Of a stretch of DNA of 32,729 bases, positions 8,362 through 16,573 are shown piece after piece. The number at the start of each line of letters is the position of its first letter. Position 1 is the stretch's first letter. A model generated the notes under the pieces. It searched no databases, was not told the origin of the DNA, and saw nothing but the letters and a program-made list of their open reading frames with translations. Source of the DNA: Clostridiales bacterium (GTDB taxonomy: Bacteria > Bacillota > Clostridia > Lachnospirales > Lachnospiraceae); assembly GCA_020860715.1 (NCBI GenBank), contig JAJBTU010000023.1, positions 102,692 through 135,420 on the forward strand. The letters are read 5' to 3'. The translations under genes were made by a program, and so were the position numbers.

Positions 8362-9621
8362 ATGAGTGATTATGGCAAACTTTATCTTACCCTAAAGAAA
8401 TACGGAGGGAGATTCAAGAGACTCTTTTCCGCACGGCTCCGTATGGCGCTGAAGGAAAAACTTCTCCAAAAAAGCATTGCGGAATATACCTCCAGTAAAA
8501 AAGAATATGACAGCAAAGCCTGGCCGGTCGGCGTGAACCTGATCGGCAGCATCCGGGCGGAGATGGGGCTGGGGCAGAGCTGCCGCCTCGCGGCGAGGAT
8601 GCTGCAGATGAGCGGGTATCCGCTCTCCGTCCGCAACATTGATTTCAATGATAATCTGCGGGAGGACGATCACTCCTGGGACGACTATATTTCCGAAGAA
8701 CTTCCTTACGGGATCAATCTGTTCCATGTAAATCTGTGTGAACTGGGGACTGTGTTTTCCGCGAACCCCGCACTCTGGGAAGGACATTACAACATTGCAT
8801 TCTGGCTCTGGGAACTTGAGGATTTTCCCAAAGAATGGGTGAAATACTGCGACCTCTTTGATGAGATCTGGACCCCTTCCGAATTTGCGAGCCGAAGCAT
8901 ACGGCAAAAGACCCAGGTGCCGGTGAGGACAGTGCCCTATCGTCCGACAGCGCCTTATGACGCTTCCTGTACCAGAGACACATTCGGACTGCCCAAAGAC
9001 CAATTCCTTTATCTGATCATGTATGACTCCAACAGCACTACCGGGCGCAAAAATCCGCAGGGAGCCATCGCTGCCTACCGCATGGCCTTCCCGCAGGAAG
9101 ATCCGGACTGCGGCCTCGTGATTAAGATCAACAATGCAAAAGAGGAAGATGTGCGGCGCCTGCAGAAGGAACTTGACGGCTACCGCAACGTTTACTTTAT
9201 CACTGAAGTGCTGGAAAAAGAAAAAGTAAACAGTCTGATCCGCTGCTGCGACACCTATCTTTCCCTGCACCGCTCGGAAGGGTTTGGACTGGTCATCGCG
9301 GAAGCCATGCTGCTTGGCACCCCCGTTATTGCCACCAACTGGTCCTCCAACACCGAATTTATGAGTGAGGAATCCTCCTGTCTGGTGAATTATCAGCTGA
9401 TAAAGAATCCAAAGACAGAAGGCGCTTACAGAAAGGGCTGCATCTGGGCAGACCCGGATCTGAATCAGGCCGCCGGGTACATCCGCCGCCTGAAAAACGA
9501 CCGCACATATTATGAGGCAAAAGCGGCAAACGGGGCAGCATATCTCGATCAGGTGCTGAACGAGGAGAAGCTGAAAGAACTGTGGAGAGCGCGGATTGAG
9601 GAAATAACAGAAGCAAATTGA
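8362..9621 (+). CDS. GT4-type glycosyltransferase
   Basis: The 419-residue protein looks like a second GT-B glycosyltransferase. Its N-terminal half carries the GSIRAEMGLGQSCRLAARM segment found in GT4-like proteins that begin with a short basic helix, and its C-terminal donor domain has SEGFGLVIAEAMLLGTPVIA (about 306-325). The start at 8362 is preceded by GAGGAAAG. It lies 36 bases after the previous glycosyltransferase and is the last gene of the GC-rich first glycan block; base composition changes immediately after it. The sugar it transfers is unknown. Confidence 0.86.
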   Translation: MSDYGKLYLTLKKYGGRFKRLFSARLRMALKEKLLQKSIAEYTSSKKEYDSKAWPVGVNLIGSIRAEMGLGQSCRLAARMLQMSGYPLSVRNIDFNDNLREDDHSWDDYISEELPYGINLFHVNLCELGTVFSANPALWEGHYNIAFWLWELEDFPKEWVKYCDLFDEIWTPSEFASRSIRQKTQVPVRTVPYRPTAPYDASCTRDTFGLPKDQFLYLIMYDSNSTTGRKNPQGAIAAYRMAFPQEDPDCGLVIKINNAKEEDVRRLQKELDGYRNVYFITEVLEKEKVNSLIRCCDTYLSLHRSEGFGLVIAEAMLLGTPVIATNWSSNTEFMSEESSCLVNYQLIKNPKTEGAYRKGCIWADPDLNQAAGYIRRLKNDRTYYEAKAANGAAYLDQVLNEEKLKELWRARIEEITEAN

Positions 9622-9637
9622 ACTGATAGACGATGGT

Positions 9638-9739
9638 ATGCAGGATTCCATGACGGAGTTGATCCAACAGTTCAGCGAGTGGGAAAACGTGAACAGGTAC
9701 GGGCGCACAGTTTTGTTTGACACTGTCAGAAGCGTGTAA
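9638..9739 (+). pseudogene. Small reading frame, possible left remnant of an interrupted gene
   Basis: A 33-codon frame runs from ATG 9638 to TAA at 9737-9739. The same frame is open upstream for another ten codons, into the end of the glycosyltransferase. No good Shine-Dalgarno is visible. Its last codons (VLFDTVRSV) read through TGTTTGACACTGT, a sequence repeated in the same frame at 12997-13009, where a second remnant begins. I infer that one old gene may have been split by the module between the repeats. No family was recognised. Confidence 0.3.
9714..9726 (+). repeat. Direct repeat, left copy (module boundary candidate)
   Basis: TGTTTGACACTGT here matches TGTTTGACATTGT at 12997-13009 in 12 of 13 bases. 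The two copies bracket the three-gene DUF262/ATPase module and lie in the same reading frame of the flanking remnants. They also contain the -35 hexamers of two promoters, so part of the similarity could come from promoter consensus alone. Confidence 0.4.
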
Positions 9740-9745
9740 TATAAT
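9717..9745 (+). promoter_or_regulatory. Perfect-consensus sigma-A promoter for the DUF262 module
   Basis: TTGACA (9717-9722) and TATAAT (9740-9745) are both exact consensus hexamers, separated by exactly 17 bases. Transcription would start near 9752 and give a leader of about 45 bases before the DUF262 start at 9798. A perfect consensus implies strong basal expression unless repressed. Confidence 0.8.
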
Positions 9746-9797
9746 CAATGCAGATAAGAAACGGAATTGGAATCGTATAAGGAGCTGTATCAAAAAT

Positions 9798-10979
9798 ATG
9801 AAAAGCCGAGAGCCGGAAGCTGCTGCAAGAGAAGGATCTGAAAATAAGTCTGCCATAGAAGAACCAGAAGATATTGAACTTGAGAATGCGGAAGAATTGG
9901 ATTATATGGAATATGACGGTAGTGATAAGGCAGATTCAGACATATTCAGACAGGTCAGGGTCACGAAAAAAGATTTTTCCATCTATGAATTGCGAAGAAA
10001 GCACATGATGAAAAAATTGATTCTTGATGTTCCATTTCAGCGCAGGAATGTCTGGACTGAAAAGCAGAAGTGTGAAATCATTGAAAGTATTCTGATGGGA
10101 CTTCCACTTCCGATTTTTTATTTCAAACAACAGGATGATTCTGTATATGTGGTGGTTGATGGAAAACAGAGGCTGTCTGCATTGTTTGAGTACCTGGATA
10201 ACGGCTATTCTTTGAAAAATCTTAAAATATTAACTTTCCTGAATGGGAAAAAATTTAAGGATCTCAGCGGTGAATATGGCATTTACCAGTCGCAGCTGGA
10301 AGATTACCAGGTATACTCCCATGTTATTCTGCCGCCAACTCCAGATAAAATTCTGTTTGATATTTTTGATCGGGTGAATCGTGGGGGTACAAAACTTAAT
10401 AAACAGGAGATTCGAAATGCGCTGTATCAGGGAAAAGGCATGGATATGATCCATGAGATAACAAGAGGAGATGCTTTTCAGAATGCAACGCGTATCGTAT
10501 ATGAAAAAGACACAAGAATGAAGGGTGCATATTTGATGACCCGTTTTTTTGCTTTTTATTTATTATTTGATTGGAAAACACGGACAAAGAAGACGTTTCA
10601 CCGCTACAGCGGTGACAGCGACAAACTCATTGAAATGACTTTAAAATATTTAAACACCTGTGCGGAGCAGGATCTGATACTGTTGAAAAACGCAGCTCAG
10701 GATGCACTGGAAAATGCATATTTTTATTTGGGACGGCTGGCTTTCAGAAAAACAGAGTCGAATCCTGTAAACATGAATATATTCGAGACAACCATGTATC
10801 TTATGACGAAAATACCCAAAAAAGACAACAGTATAAAGATTGATCTGCGGGAAAAACTATACAATACCATCAACAGCGACGAATTTATCGCCTGTATTGG
10901 GAATGGGCGGGATAATGAGCCCAATGTTGTAAAACGGTTTGATCTCATGGATGTCATAGCGAAGGAGTTTCAGGTATGA
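9798..10979 (+). CDS. DUF262-domain protein
   Basis: The 393-residue protein contains an N-terminal DUF262 domain, a ParB/sulfiredoxin-like fold found in GmrS/GmrSD and in SspE-type anti-phage effectors. The hallmark motifs are present: PFQRRNVW near residue 79-86, DGKQR at 121-125 (the DGQQR-type motif, linked to NTPase activity in the family), and FDRVNRGGTKLNKQEIRNA near 190-208. Residues 1-50 are acidic and probably disordered. No C-terminal DUF1524 HNH nuclease motif is visible, so it is a stand-alone DUF262 protein. The start at ATG 9798 has AAGGAG 13 bases upstream; a TTG at 9717 is also in frame but falls in the promoter. The stop overlaps the ATPase start (ATGA), so they are co-translated. 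Confidence 0.85.
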   Translation: MKSREPEAAAREGSENKSAIEEPEDIELENAEELDYMEYDGSDKADSDIFRQVRVTKKDFSIYELRRKHMMKKLILDVPFQRRNVWTEKQKCEIIESILMGLPLPIFYFKQQDDSVYVVVDGKQRLSALFEYLDNGYSLKNLKILTFLNGKKFKDLSGEYGIYQSQLEDYQVYSHVILPPTPDKILFDIFDRVNRGGTKLNKQEIRNALYQGKGMDMIHEITRGDAFQNATRIVYEKDTRMKGAYLMTRFFAFYLLFDWKTRTKKTFHRYSGDSDKLIEMTLKYLNTCAEQDLILLKNAAQDALENAYFYLGRLAFRKTESNPVNMNIFETTMYLMTKIPKKDNSIKIDLREKLYNTINSDEFIACIGNGRDNEPNVVKRFDLMDVIAKEFQV

Positions 10980-12103
10980 TAGATAAAGTGAAAATACGGG
11001 CGTTGAAATCCATCGAAAATTTAACAGTGGAATGCAGCCGACTGAATCTTGTGGTTGGAACAAATTCGTCAGGTAAATCAACGTTTCTGCAGGCATTGCT
11101 CCTTGACGCGCAGAATAGTCTTGATGCGACTGGACTGAATGGACAATTGGTTTCTCTGGGGGAATATCGCGAAGCGCATAATTATAATATGCCGGAAGAT
11201 ACAATTAGAATTGAAATATGGAGCAACGGCTTTATAGACTCTGTATGGATAGAGTTCAGCGAGGATGAGGATAATCGCTGTAAGGTAACGACATCAGAAG
11301 ACGATGAAACTGTTATTGACACCCTTTCTGACAGCTGTGGGGATGAACCGACACATTTATATCAGAACTCCGGGTTTCATTACTTGTCCTGTCATAGATT
11401 GGGACCTCAGGATATTTACGCAAAGCATTTTGGCAATGAAGATGATCTTGGCGTAGATGGAGAGTACACGTTTTCTTATCTGCTGAATCATGAATCGGAT
11501 GCTATTGCGGGCAATCTGGTAAAAGACAGAGAGAATACAACAAACAGCCTGTCTGATCAGGTAAATTACTGGCTGAAATATATCACAGGAACGGTTTTGA
11601 CCGTAACGGACATAAAAAAAACAAATTATTTACAGGTAAAATATAACAATAATCCGGCCACCATGAATTCTGATGCCATGTACAGCAGACCAGTGAATGT
11701 GGGAGCCGGGATCAGCTACCTGGTATCAATCCTGATCACATGTCTTGCTTCGGAAGAAGACGATGTTATTTTGATTGAAAATCCGGAAATTCATCTTCAT
11801 CCCAAAGCACAGTCCAGATTATGTGAGTTTTTGTATTTTATCAGTCAGGCAGGTCGGCAGCTGTTTGTCGAGACACATAGTGATCACGTTTTCAACGGAA
11901 TCCGGGTAGGCATTGCAAACCATACCATGGAGGAAGAGAATGTGAAAGTCAATTTTTTTGTTTTAGACCAAAACTGTATTACCCGGTGTAACCCCATAAA
12001 GTTTGGAGAATATGGGAAAATATATGGCATGAACGACAGCCTGGATATCAATGATTTGTTTGATCAGTTCGATATTGACCTTGACAGGATGCTGGGTCTT
12101 TAA
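10976..12103 (+). CDS. AAA/ABC-like ATPase of the OLD/DUF3696 type
   Basis: This 375-residue protein is a SMC/ABC-type ATPase. It has a Walker A motif GTNSSGKST (residues 28-36) directly after the first strand, an ABC-signature-like VGAGISYL near 240-247, a Walker B with catalytic glutamate in VILIENPEIHLHP near 263-275, and a switch histidine in FVETHSDH near 299-306. This arrangement, without a TOPRIM domain, is typical of the DUF3696 and related stand-alone ATPases that pair with an effector. It overlaps the DUF262 gene by four bases, and a DUF4160-like gene follows after 77 bases. I infer an ATP-dependent sensor or regulator of a defence-like module; no biochemical role can be read directly. 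Confidence 0.85.
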   Translation: MIDKVKIRALKSIENLTVECSRLNLVVGTNSSGKSTFLQALLLDAQNSLDATGLNGQLVSLGEYREAHNYNMPEDTIRIEIWSNGFIDSVWIEFSEDEDNRCKVTTSEDDETVIDTLSDSCGDEPTHLYQNSGFHYLSCHRLGPQDIYAKHFGNEDDLGVDGEYTFSYLLNHESDAIAGNLVKDRENTTNSLSDQVNYWLKYITGTVLTVTDIKKTNYLQVKYNNNPATMNSDAMYSRPVNVGAGISYLVSILITCLASEEDDVILIENPEIHLHPKAQSRLCEFLYFISQAGRQLFVETHSDHVFNGIRVGIANHTMEEENVKVNFFVLDQNCITRCNPIKFGEYGKIYGMNDSLDINDLFDQFDIDLDRMLGL

Positions 12104-12180
12104 AAAGTCAAATGTTAAACCATATGTAGAAAATCGAGAGACAGATTCCTTCAGAACCATTATAAAGGATCAAAATACAG

Positions 12181-12957
12181 ATGGATTATTATATAAATGA
12201 GTATTCCCTGCGGGGACAATTTGGTAATGTAAGAGAGTTTTTGGATTCTCTTAAAGAATTTACTCTGCCTGTTCTGAAAAAAATAGAATCAGAAGAAGGA
12301 AATGCGATATGGAAGAAAGAATCCCTTTGGGACTGCAATGTATGTTCTGATATTAAATTGGGGGACATTCATCCAAACAAAAATGAGCGGGATCCAACAC
12401 TGACTTCTCTTAAAAAGAAACTGCAGAAACTTTATAACAGCAAGCCATATTTTTGTGAGAACAGCAATACAGGAACCAGTATAGTAGAGTATGGTTTTGA
12501 TAAAGACTTTCGGGATGGCTTTCAGGTGCCGAATTGTTTTATACTTGCGTGGGATAATGAGGGGCGAATTGTTTCTTTCTGGCATCCATCCTATCAGGAG
12601 CAGCTTTTGCCGATTATCGTCAGAAAAGGGGGAGAAACATTTGAGGAACAGCTTGATAACATCATATCCTCTGAATGGTGGGATCAGGCTCCTGAGATCA
12701 GGCACTGGAGAATTAACAGTAATTATAAAGTCGAGGTCCGGGGAAAAGAATTTGATTTTCATCCGCCGCACTTTCATGTTATAATGCCCGACTGCACAGC
12801 TGTTTTTCACCTGGAGACGGGGGAGTTGTATGATTATCATGGAAGACCACCCCATGATATGGAAAATATTGTGCAACAATGGCATGGAGAACATAAAACG
12901 GAACTGAAGGAAGCGTGGGATTCTTTACACCCACCTGTTACATATAAAAATAATTGA
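12181..12957 (+). CDS. Uncharacterised protein with DUF4160-like C-terminus
   Basis: The 258-residue protein is not confidently assigned. Residues about 188-250 contain FHPPHFHV, a conserved turn, HLETGEL and a terminal QQWHGEHKTELKEAWDSL helix, which resembles the DUF4160 family of small prokaryotic proteins. The N-terminal 180 residues are unrecognised; two cysteines in DCNVCSD near residue 53-57 are visible. An AAAGGA Shine-Dalgarno precedes ATG 12181. It follows the ATPase on the same strand with no terminator between, so it is probably the third gene of the module. Its histidine-rich motif could bind metal, which is a guess. Confidence 0.7.
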   Translation: MDYYINEYSLRGQFGNVREFLDSLKEFTLPVLKKIESEEGNAIWKKESLWDCNVCSDIKLGDIHPNKNERDPTLTSLKKKLQKLYNSKPYFCENSNTGTSIVEYGFDKDFRDGFQVPNCFILAWDNEGRIVSFWHPSYQEQLLPIIVRKGGETFEEQLDNIISSEWWDQAPEIRHWRINSNYKVEVRGKEFDFHPPHFHVIMPDCTAVFHLETGELYDYHGRPPHDMENIVQQWHGEHKTELKEAWDSLHPPVTYKNN

Positions 12958-12996
12958 GTCAGGAATATATACTTAACCGGGGGGAGAATTAGAGCG

Positions 12997-13009
12997 TGTT
13001 TGACATTGT
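12997..13009 (+). repeat. Direct repeat, right copy (module boundary candidate)
   Basis: TGTTTGACATTGT differs from the copy at 9714-9726 by one base. Both copies encode Phe-Asp followed by Thr or Ile and Val in the flanking broken frames, as would be expected if they derive from one target sequence. Confidence 0.4.
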
Positions 13010-13028
13010 ACTGAAGACAGGATATAAT
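13000..13028 (+). promoter_or_regulatory. Perfect-consensus sigma-A promoter upstream of rfbF
   Basis: TTGACA (13000-13005) and TATAAT (13023-13028) are exact hexamers with a 17-base spacer. The start site would be near 13035, about 245 bases before the rfbF ATG, leaving a long leader that overlaps the broken small frame. It probably drives the rfbF-rfbG-rfbH-aldolase-ThDP-SDR operon. Confidence 0.75.
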
Positions 13029-13280
13029 ACGATTGCATTTTTTGCAGATGCGCTGACGATGGAAACCGAAAACGATCACAGAAACATGCACCTGATGCTG
13101 ACAGATGTTTCAATTCAGTAACTGGATAACGGGAAAACGAAAAAAGAAGAAGTATTTAAGTTGTATCTTCACAGGAAATATGATATGATATCAAACGGTT
13201 TACTATGGAAAGCGGAAATACTGACCGATTTTCATAAAATCATAAGAGACAAAATCTGAGATGCAAAAGCAGGAGGCCTT

Positions 13281-14066
13281 ATGAAAGTCGTAATGCTGGC
13301 GGGAGGACTCGGAACACGAATCAGTGAGGAGAGCCACCTGAGACCAAAGCCAATGATCGAAATTGGCGGGAAACCGATTCTGTGGCACATCATGAAAGAA
13401 TACTCTTATTACGGATTTCACGAGTTTATCATCTGTGCCGGATATAAGCAGCAGGTGATTAAAGAATGGTTTGCGAACTACCATTTGCACAACAGTGATG
13501 TGACATTTGATTTCACTGCCAACGGCCGGATCAAGGTCCACAACAATGTGTCGGAGCCCTGGAAAGTGACGATCGTGGATACAGGTCTGAATACGCAGAC
13601 CGGCGGCCGCATCAAACGGATCCAGAAATATGTCAAAAATGAGCCGTTTTTCCTGACCTACGGCGACGGCGTCTGTGATATCGATATCCAGAAGCTGCTG
13701 GATTTTCACAAAAGCCATGGGAAGATTGCCACATTGACTGCGGTCCATTTTGGGCAGCGGTTCGGCGTGCTGGACATTGACCGGGAGGAATTGACGGTGC
13801 GAGCGTTCCGCGAAAAGGCTATGGCTGACGGCTCCCGAATTAACGCGGGGTACATGGTGCTTCAGCCGGAAGTCTTTGATTATATTGAAGGTGGGGACGA
13901 AGTAGTCTTTGAACGGGAACCGCTGGAACGGCTTGCCGAAGACAGACAGCTGGCTGCCTACAAGCATAATGGATTCTGGAAATGCATGGATACGCAGAGA
14001 GAAAGGGAGCAGCTGGAAAAAATGATTGCGGCCGGAGAGGCGCCCTGGATGGTGTGGGAGAGATGA
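13281..14066 (+). CDS. rfbF: Glucose-1-phosphate cytidylyltransferase (RfbF/DdhA)
   Basis: The 261-residue enzyme forms CDP-glucose from CTP and glucose-1-phosphate, the entry step for CDP-3,6-dideoxyhexoses. The nucleotide loop AGGLGTRISEESHLRPKPM near the N-terminus and the IGGKPILWHIMKEY segment that follows are diagnostic for RfbF rather than RmlA or GalU. Length matches the family. AGGAGG lies just upstream of ATG 13281. The stop overlaps the rfbG start in an ATGA junction. It is the first gene of the operon served by the promoter near 13000. Confidence 0.95.
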   Translation: MKVVMLAGGLGTRISEESHLRPKPMIEIGGKPILWHIMKEYSYYGFHEFIICAGYKQQVIKEWFANYHLHNSDVTFDFTANGRIKVHNNVSEPWKVTIVDTGLNTQTGGRIKRIQKYVKNEPFFLTYGDGVCDIDIQKLLDFHKSHGKIATLTAVHFGQRFGVLDIDREELTVRAFREKAMADGSRINAGYMVLQPEVFDYIEGGDEVVFEREPLERLAEDRQLAAYKHNGFWKCMDTQREREQLEKMIAAGEAPWMVWER

Positions 14067-15112
14067 CTGTACTGAACTGGTATAAAGGGAAAAAGGTGCT
14101 GGTGACCGGACACACTGGATTCAAGGGTACCTGGCTGTGCAAAATGCTGCTGATGGCGGGCGCGGAAGTGACCGGCTATGCTCTGGAACCGCCTACCGAG
14201 CCGAATCTGTTTGATATCAGCGGCGTGGGTTCCCGTATCCGTTCGGTGACCGGCGACATCCGCGATCTGAAACATCTGGAGGATGTTTTTCGGGAAGGAC
14301 AGCCGGAGATTGTGCTTCATCTGGCGGCGCAGCCGATTGTCCGGGATTCCTATAAAGACCCTGTATATACGTATGAGACGAATGTCATGGGGACAGTGAA
14401 TGTCTGCGAGTGCGTTCGCCTGAATCCATGCGTGAAGTCCTTTTTGAATGTCACAACGGATAAGGTTTATGAAAATAAAGAGTGGGAGTGGGGCTATCGC
14501 GAAAATGAACCGCTGGATGGCTTCGATCCTTATTCCAACAGCAAATCCTGCTCGGAACTGGTGACGCACAGCTATATCCATTCGTTTTTTGAGGAGATGG
14601 GGGTGGCTGTCTCCACTGCGCGCGCGGGCAACGTGATCGGCGGGGGCGATTTTGCGAATGACCGGATCATCCCGGACTGCATCCGCGCAGCCTGCCGAAA
14701 AGAGGATATTGTTGTACGGAATCCCTGTTCAACACGGCCGTACCAGCATGTGCTGGAGCCGCTGACCGTTTATCTGACGATTGCGAAAGAACAGGCTGAA
14801 GACAGGGACAAGGCGGGCTTTTACAATGTTGGACCTGATGACTGCGATTGTGTGACGACCGGACAGCTTGTCACCATTTTCTGTGAGAAATGGGGCGATG
14901 GACAGTCCTGGATCAGTCAGTCCGACCATGGTCCCCATGAGGCCAATTTTCTAAAACTGGATTGTTCGAAGATAAAGCACACGTTTGGCTGGAAGCCGCG
15001 CTGGCATGTGGAAGAAGCAGTCGCGAAGACGGTTGAATGGGCCAGAGTGTTTTACGCGGGAGGGGATGTGCCTGCATGTATGGAAGCACAGATCCGGGAA
15101 TTTTGCGGATAA
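14063..15112 (+). CDS. rfbG: CDP-glucose 4,6-dehydratase (RfbG/DdhB)
   Basis: This 349-residue SDR enzyme converts CDP-glucose to CDP-4-keto-6-deoxyglucose with bound NAD. The glycine-rich loop TGHTGFKG is at residues 15-22, the catalytic Thr-Asp-Lys in TTDK at 131-134 and the YxxxK pair at Y157/K161. I start at ATG 14063, which overlaps the rfbF stop by four bases, instead of an in-frame ATG 27 codons upstream that would sit inside rfbF. Only about 100 bases, with no visible feature, separate it from rfbH. Confidence 0.94.
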   Translation: MTVLNWYKGKKVLVTGHTGFKGTWLCKMLLMAGAEVTGYALEPPTEPNLFDISGVGSRIRSVTGDIRDLKHLEDVFREGQPEIVLHLAAQPIVRDSYKDPVYTYETNVMGTVNVCECVRLNPCVKSFLNVTTDKVYENKEWEWGYRENEPLDGFDPYSNSKSCSELVTHSYIHSFFEEMGVAVSTARAGNVIGGGDFANDRIIPDCIRAACRKEDIVVRNPCSTRPYQHVLEPLTVYLTIAKEQAEDRDKAGFYNVGPDDCDCVTTGQLVTIFCEKWGDGQSWISQSDHGPHEANFLKLDCSKIKHTFGWKPRWHVEEAVAKTVEWARVFYAGGDVPACMEAQIREFCG

Positions 15113-15214
15113 AGCGGTGCGATCATAAATCTGTGAAAATGCACTGATTCGGGAAAAGAAACCGAGAAAAAGAAAGATGGGAAAAACGGAGAAAGTAAGA
15201 GGGATAAAGCGGTT

Positions 15215-16555
15215 ATGAACCACTGGGAAACTGAGGCGGAGGCACGGGACGAGATCAAGAGTATGGTAACAGAGTATTACCATCAGTTTAAAGAGAACAA
15301 TAAGGATTTCCATGAGGGCGACCGTATCTCCTATGCCTCCAGAATATATGATGAGAAAGAAATGTGCGCACTGACCGATGCGATGCTGGACTTCTGGCTG
15401 ACGACGGGACGATTCGCGGATCAGTTTGAAAAAGAGTTCGCGAAATGGATCGGTGTGAAGTACGCGCATCTGACGAACAGCGGTTCCTCCGCGAACCTGC
15501 TTGCGTTTATGTGTCTGACGGCTCCGGAACTGGGAGAGCGGCAGATCCGGCGGGGCGATGAAGTGATCACAGTCGCCTGCGGGTTTCCCACTACCGTGAC
15601 ACCGATCCTGAACTATGGCGCGGTACCGGTTTTTGTGGATGTAACAGTTCCGCAATACAATATTGATGTTACCAGACTGGAAGCGGCGCTTTCGGATAAG
15701 ACGAAAGCGGTCATGATTGCGCATACGCTTGGCAATCCGTTTGATCTGGAGCGGGTAAAGGCATTTTGCAACGCACACAATCTCTGGCTGGTGGAAGACA
15801 ACTGCGACGCGCTTGGTACGCAGTATACGATCAACGGAGAGACCAGATACACAGGCGCCTGGGGAGACATCGGGACCAGCAGCTTCTACCCGCCGCATCA
15901 TATGACGATGGGCGAGGGCGGCTGCGTCTATACGGACAATCCTCTGCTTCATAAACTGATCCTTTCGTACCGTGACTGGGGACGTGACTGCGCCTGCCCG
16001 TCAGGAAGAGATAATGTCTGCGGACATCGTTTCGACGGACAGCACGGAGAACTGCCGCAGGGGTATGACCATAAATATGTTTACAGCCATTTTGGATATA
16101 ACTTAAAGGTGACGGATATGCAGGCTGCGATCGGCTGCGAGCAGCTGAAGAAATTTCCGTCCTTCATCGAACGCCGCAGGCACAACTGGGACAGGATGTA
16201 CGCGGCTCTGGAAGGCGCACAGGACAAGCTGATCCTGCCGGAACCTGCGAAAAACAGCCGGCCGTCGTGGTTTGGCTTCCTGATCAGTGTGAGAGAAGAG
16301 AGCGGTCTGGACCGCAATCAGGTGACCCGCTACATTGAAGACCACAATGTACAGACACGGCTTTTGTTTTCCGGGAACCTGATCAAGCACCCCTGCTTCG
16401 ACCAGATCCGTGGCACGGATGCATACCGGGTATCCGGTTCTCTGGATACAACGGAATTTATCATGAACCATACATTCTGGGTGGGAGTTTATCCGGGAAT
16501 GACGGATGAAATGATTGATTATATGGCGAAGGTAATACTTGAGGCGATAAGCTGA
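15215..16555 (+). CDS. rfbH: CDP-4-keto-6-deoxy-D-glucose 3-dehydrase (RfbH/DdhC, E1)
   Basis: The 446-residue protein belongs to the aminotransferase-fold family but is a PMP-dependent [2Fe-2S] dehydrase that removes the C3 hydroxyl of CDP-4-keto-6-deoxyglucose. The usual PLP lysine is replaced by histidine in SSFYPPHHMTMGEGG (H228/H229), the defining E1 trait. A cysteine cluster at C259, C261 and C269 after RDWGRD fits the iron-sulfur site. In Yersinia and Salmonella the enzyme needs a flavin/iron-sulfur reductase (E3, DdhD/RfbI), and none is present in the window. The start is ATG 15215 with a weak AGAGGG upstream. Confidence 0.94.
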   Translation: MNHWETEAEARDEIKSMVTEYYHQFKENNKDFHEGDRISYASRIYDEKEMCALTDAMLDFWLTTGRFADQFEKEFAKWIGVKYAHLTNSGSSANLLAFMCLTAPELGERQIRRGDEVITVACGFPTTVTPILNYGAVPVFVDVTVPQYNIDVTRLEAALSDKTKAVMIAHTLGNPFDLERVKAFCNAHNLWLVEDNCDALGTQYTINGETRYTGAWGDIGTSSFYPPHHMTMGEGGCVYTDNPLLHKLILSYRDWGRDCACPSGRDNVCGHRFDGQHGELPQGYDHKYVYSHFGYNLKVTDMQAAIGCEQLKKFPSFIERRRHNWDRMYAALEGAQDKLILPEPAKNSRPSWFGFLISVREESGLDRNQVTRYIEDHNVQTRLLFSGNLIKHPCFDQIRGTDAYRVSGSLDTTEFIMNHTFWVGVYPGMTDEMIDYMAKVILEAIS

Positions 16556-16573
16556 TAAGGAGATCTGGATGGT

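Larger units (their letters stand above)
12996..13259 (+). pseudogene. Interrupted small reading frame after the module
   Basis: From GTG 12996, preceded by GGGGGGAG, a frame runs 41 codons to TAA at 13119-13121. It then continues in the same frame for another 45 codons to TGA at 13257-13259, with protein-like composition on both sides (VFDIVLKTGYNTIAFF... and ...LWKAEILTDFHKIIRDKI). This looks like one gene of about 87 codons broken by a nonsense mutation, or the 3' part of a longer gene cut by the DUF262 module. The family is not recognised. The rest of the 323-base gap before rfbF holds the promoter described separately. Confidence 0.45.

Noticed and set aside
8392-9723. Long open frame of 443 codons on the minus strand opposite the second glycosyltransferase
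   Set aside because: It mirrors a well-supported glycosyltransferase gene, has no family motifs or Shine-Dalgarno and arises from GC-biased third positions.
9717-9797. TTG start for the DUF262 protein at 9717
   Set aside because: The codon is part of the -35 box of a perfect promoter, so it would not be in the transcript.
13982-14062. Earlier rfbG start 27 codons upstream
   Set aside because: It lies inside rfbF, and the ATGA overlap at 14063 gives the normal N-terminus.
14951-15952. Minus-strand frame of 333 codons opposite rfbG/rfbH
   Set aside because: It is a shadow of two strongly conserved enzymes with no recognisable protein features.
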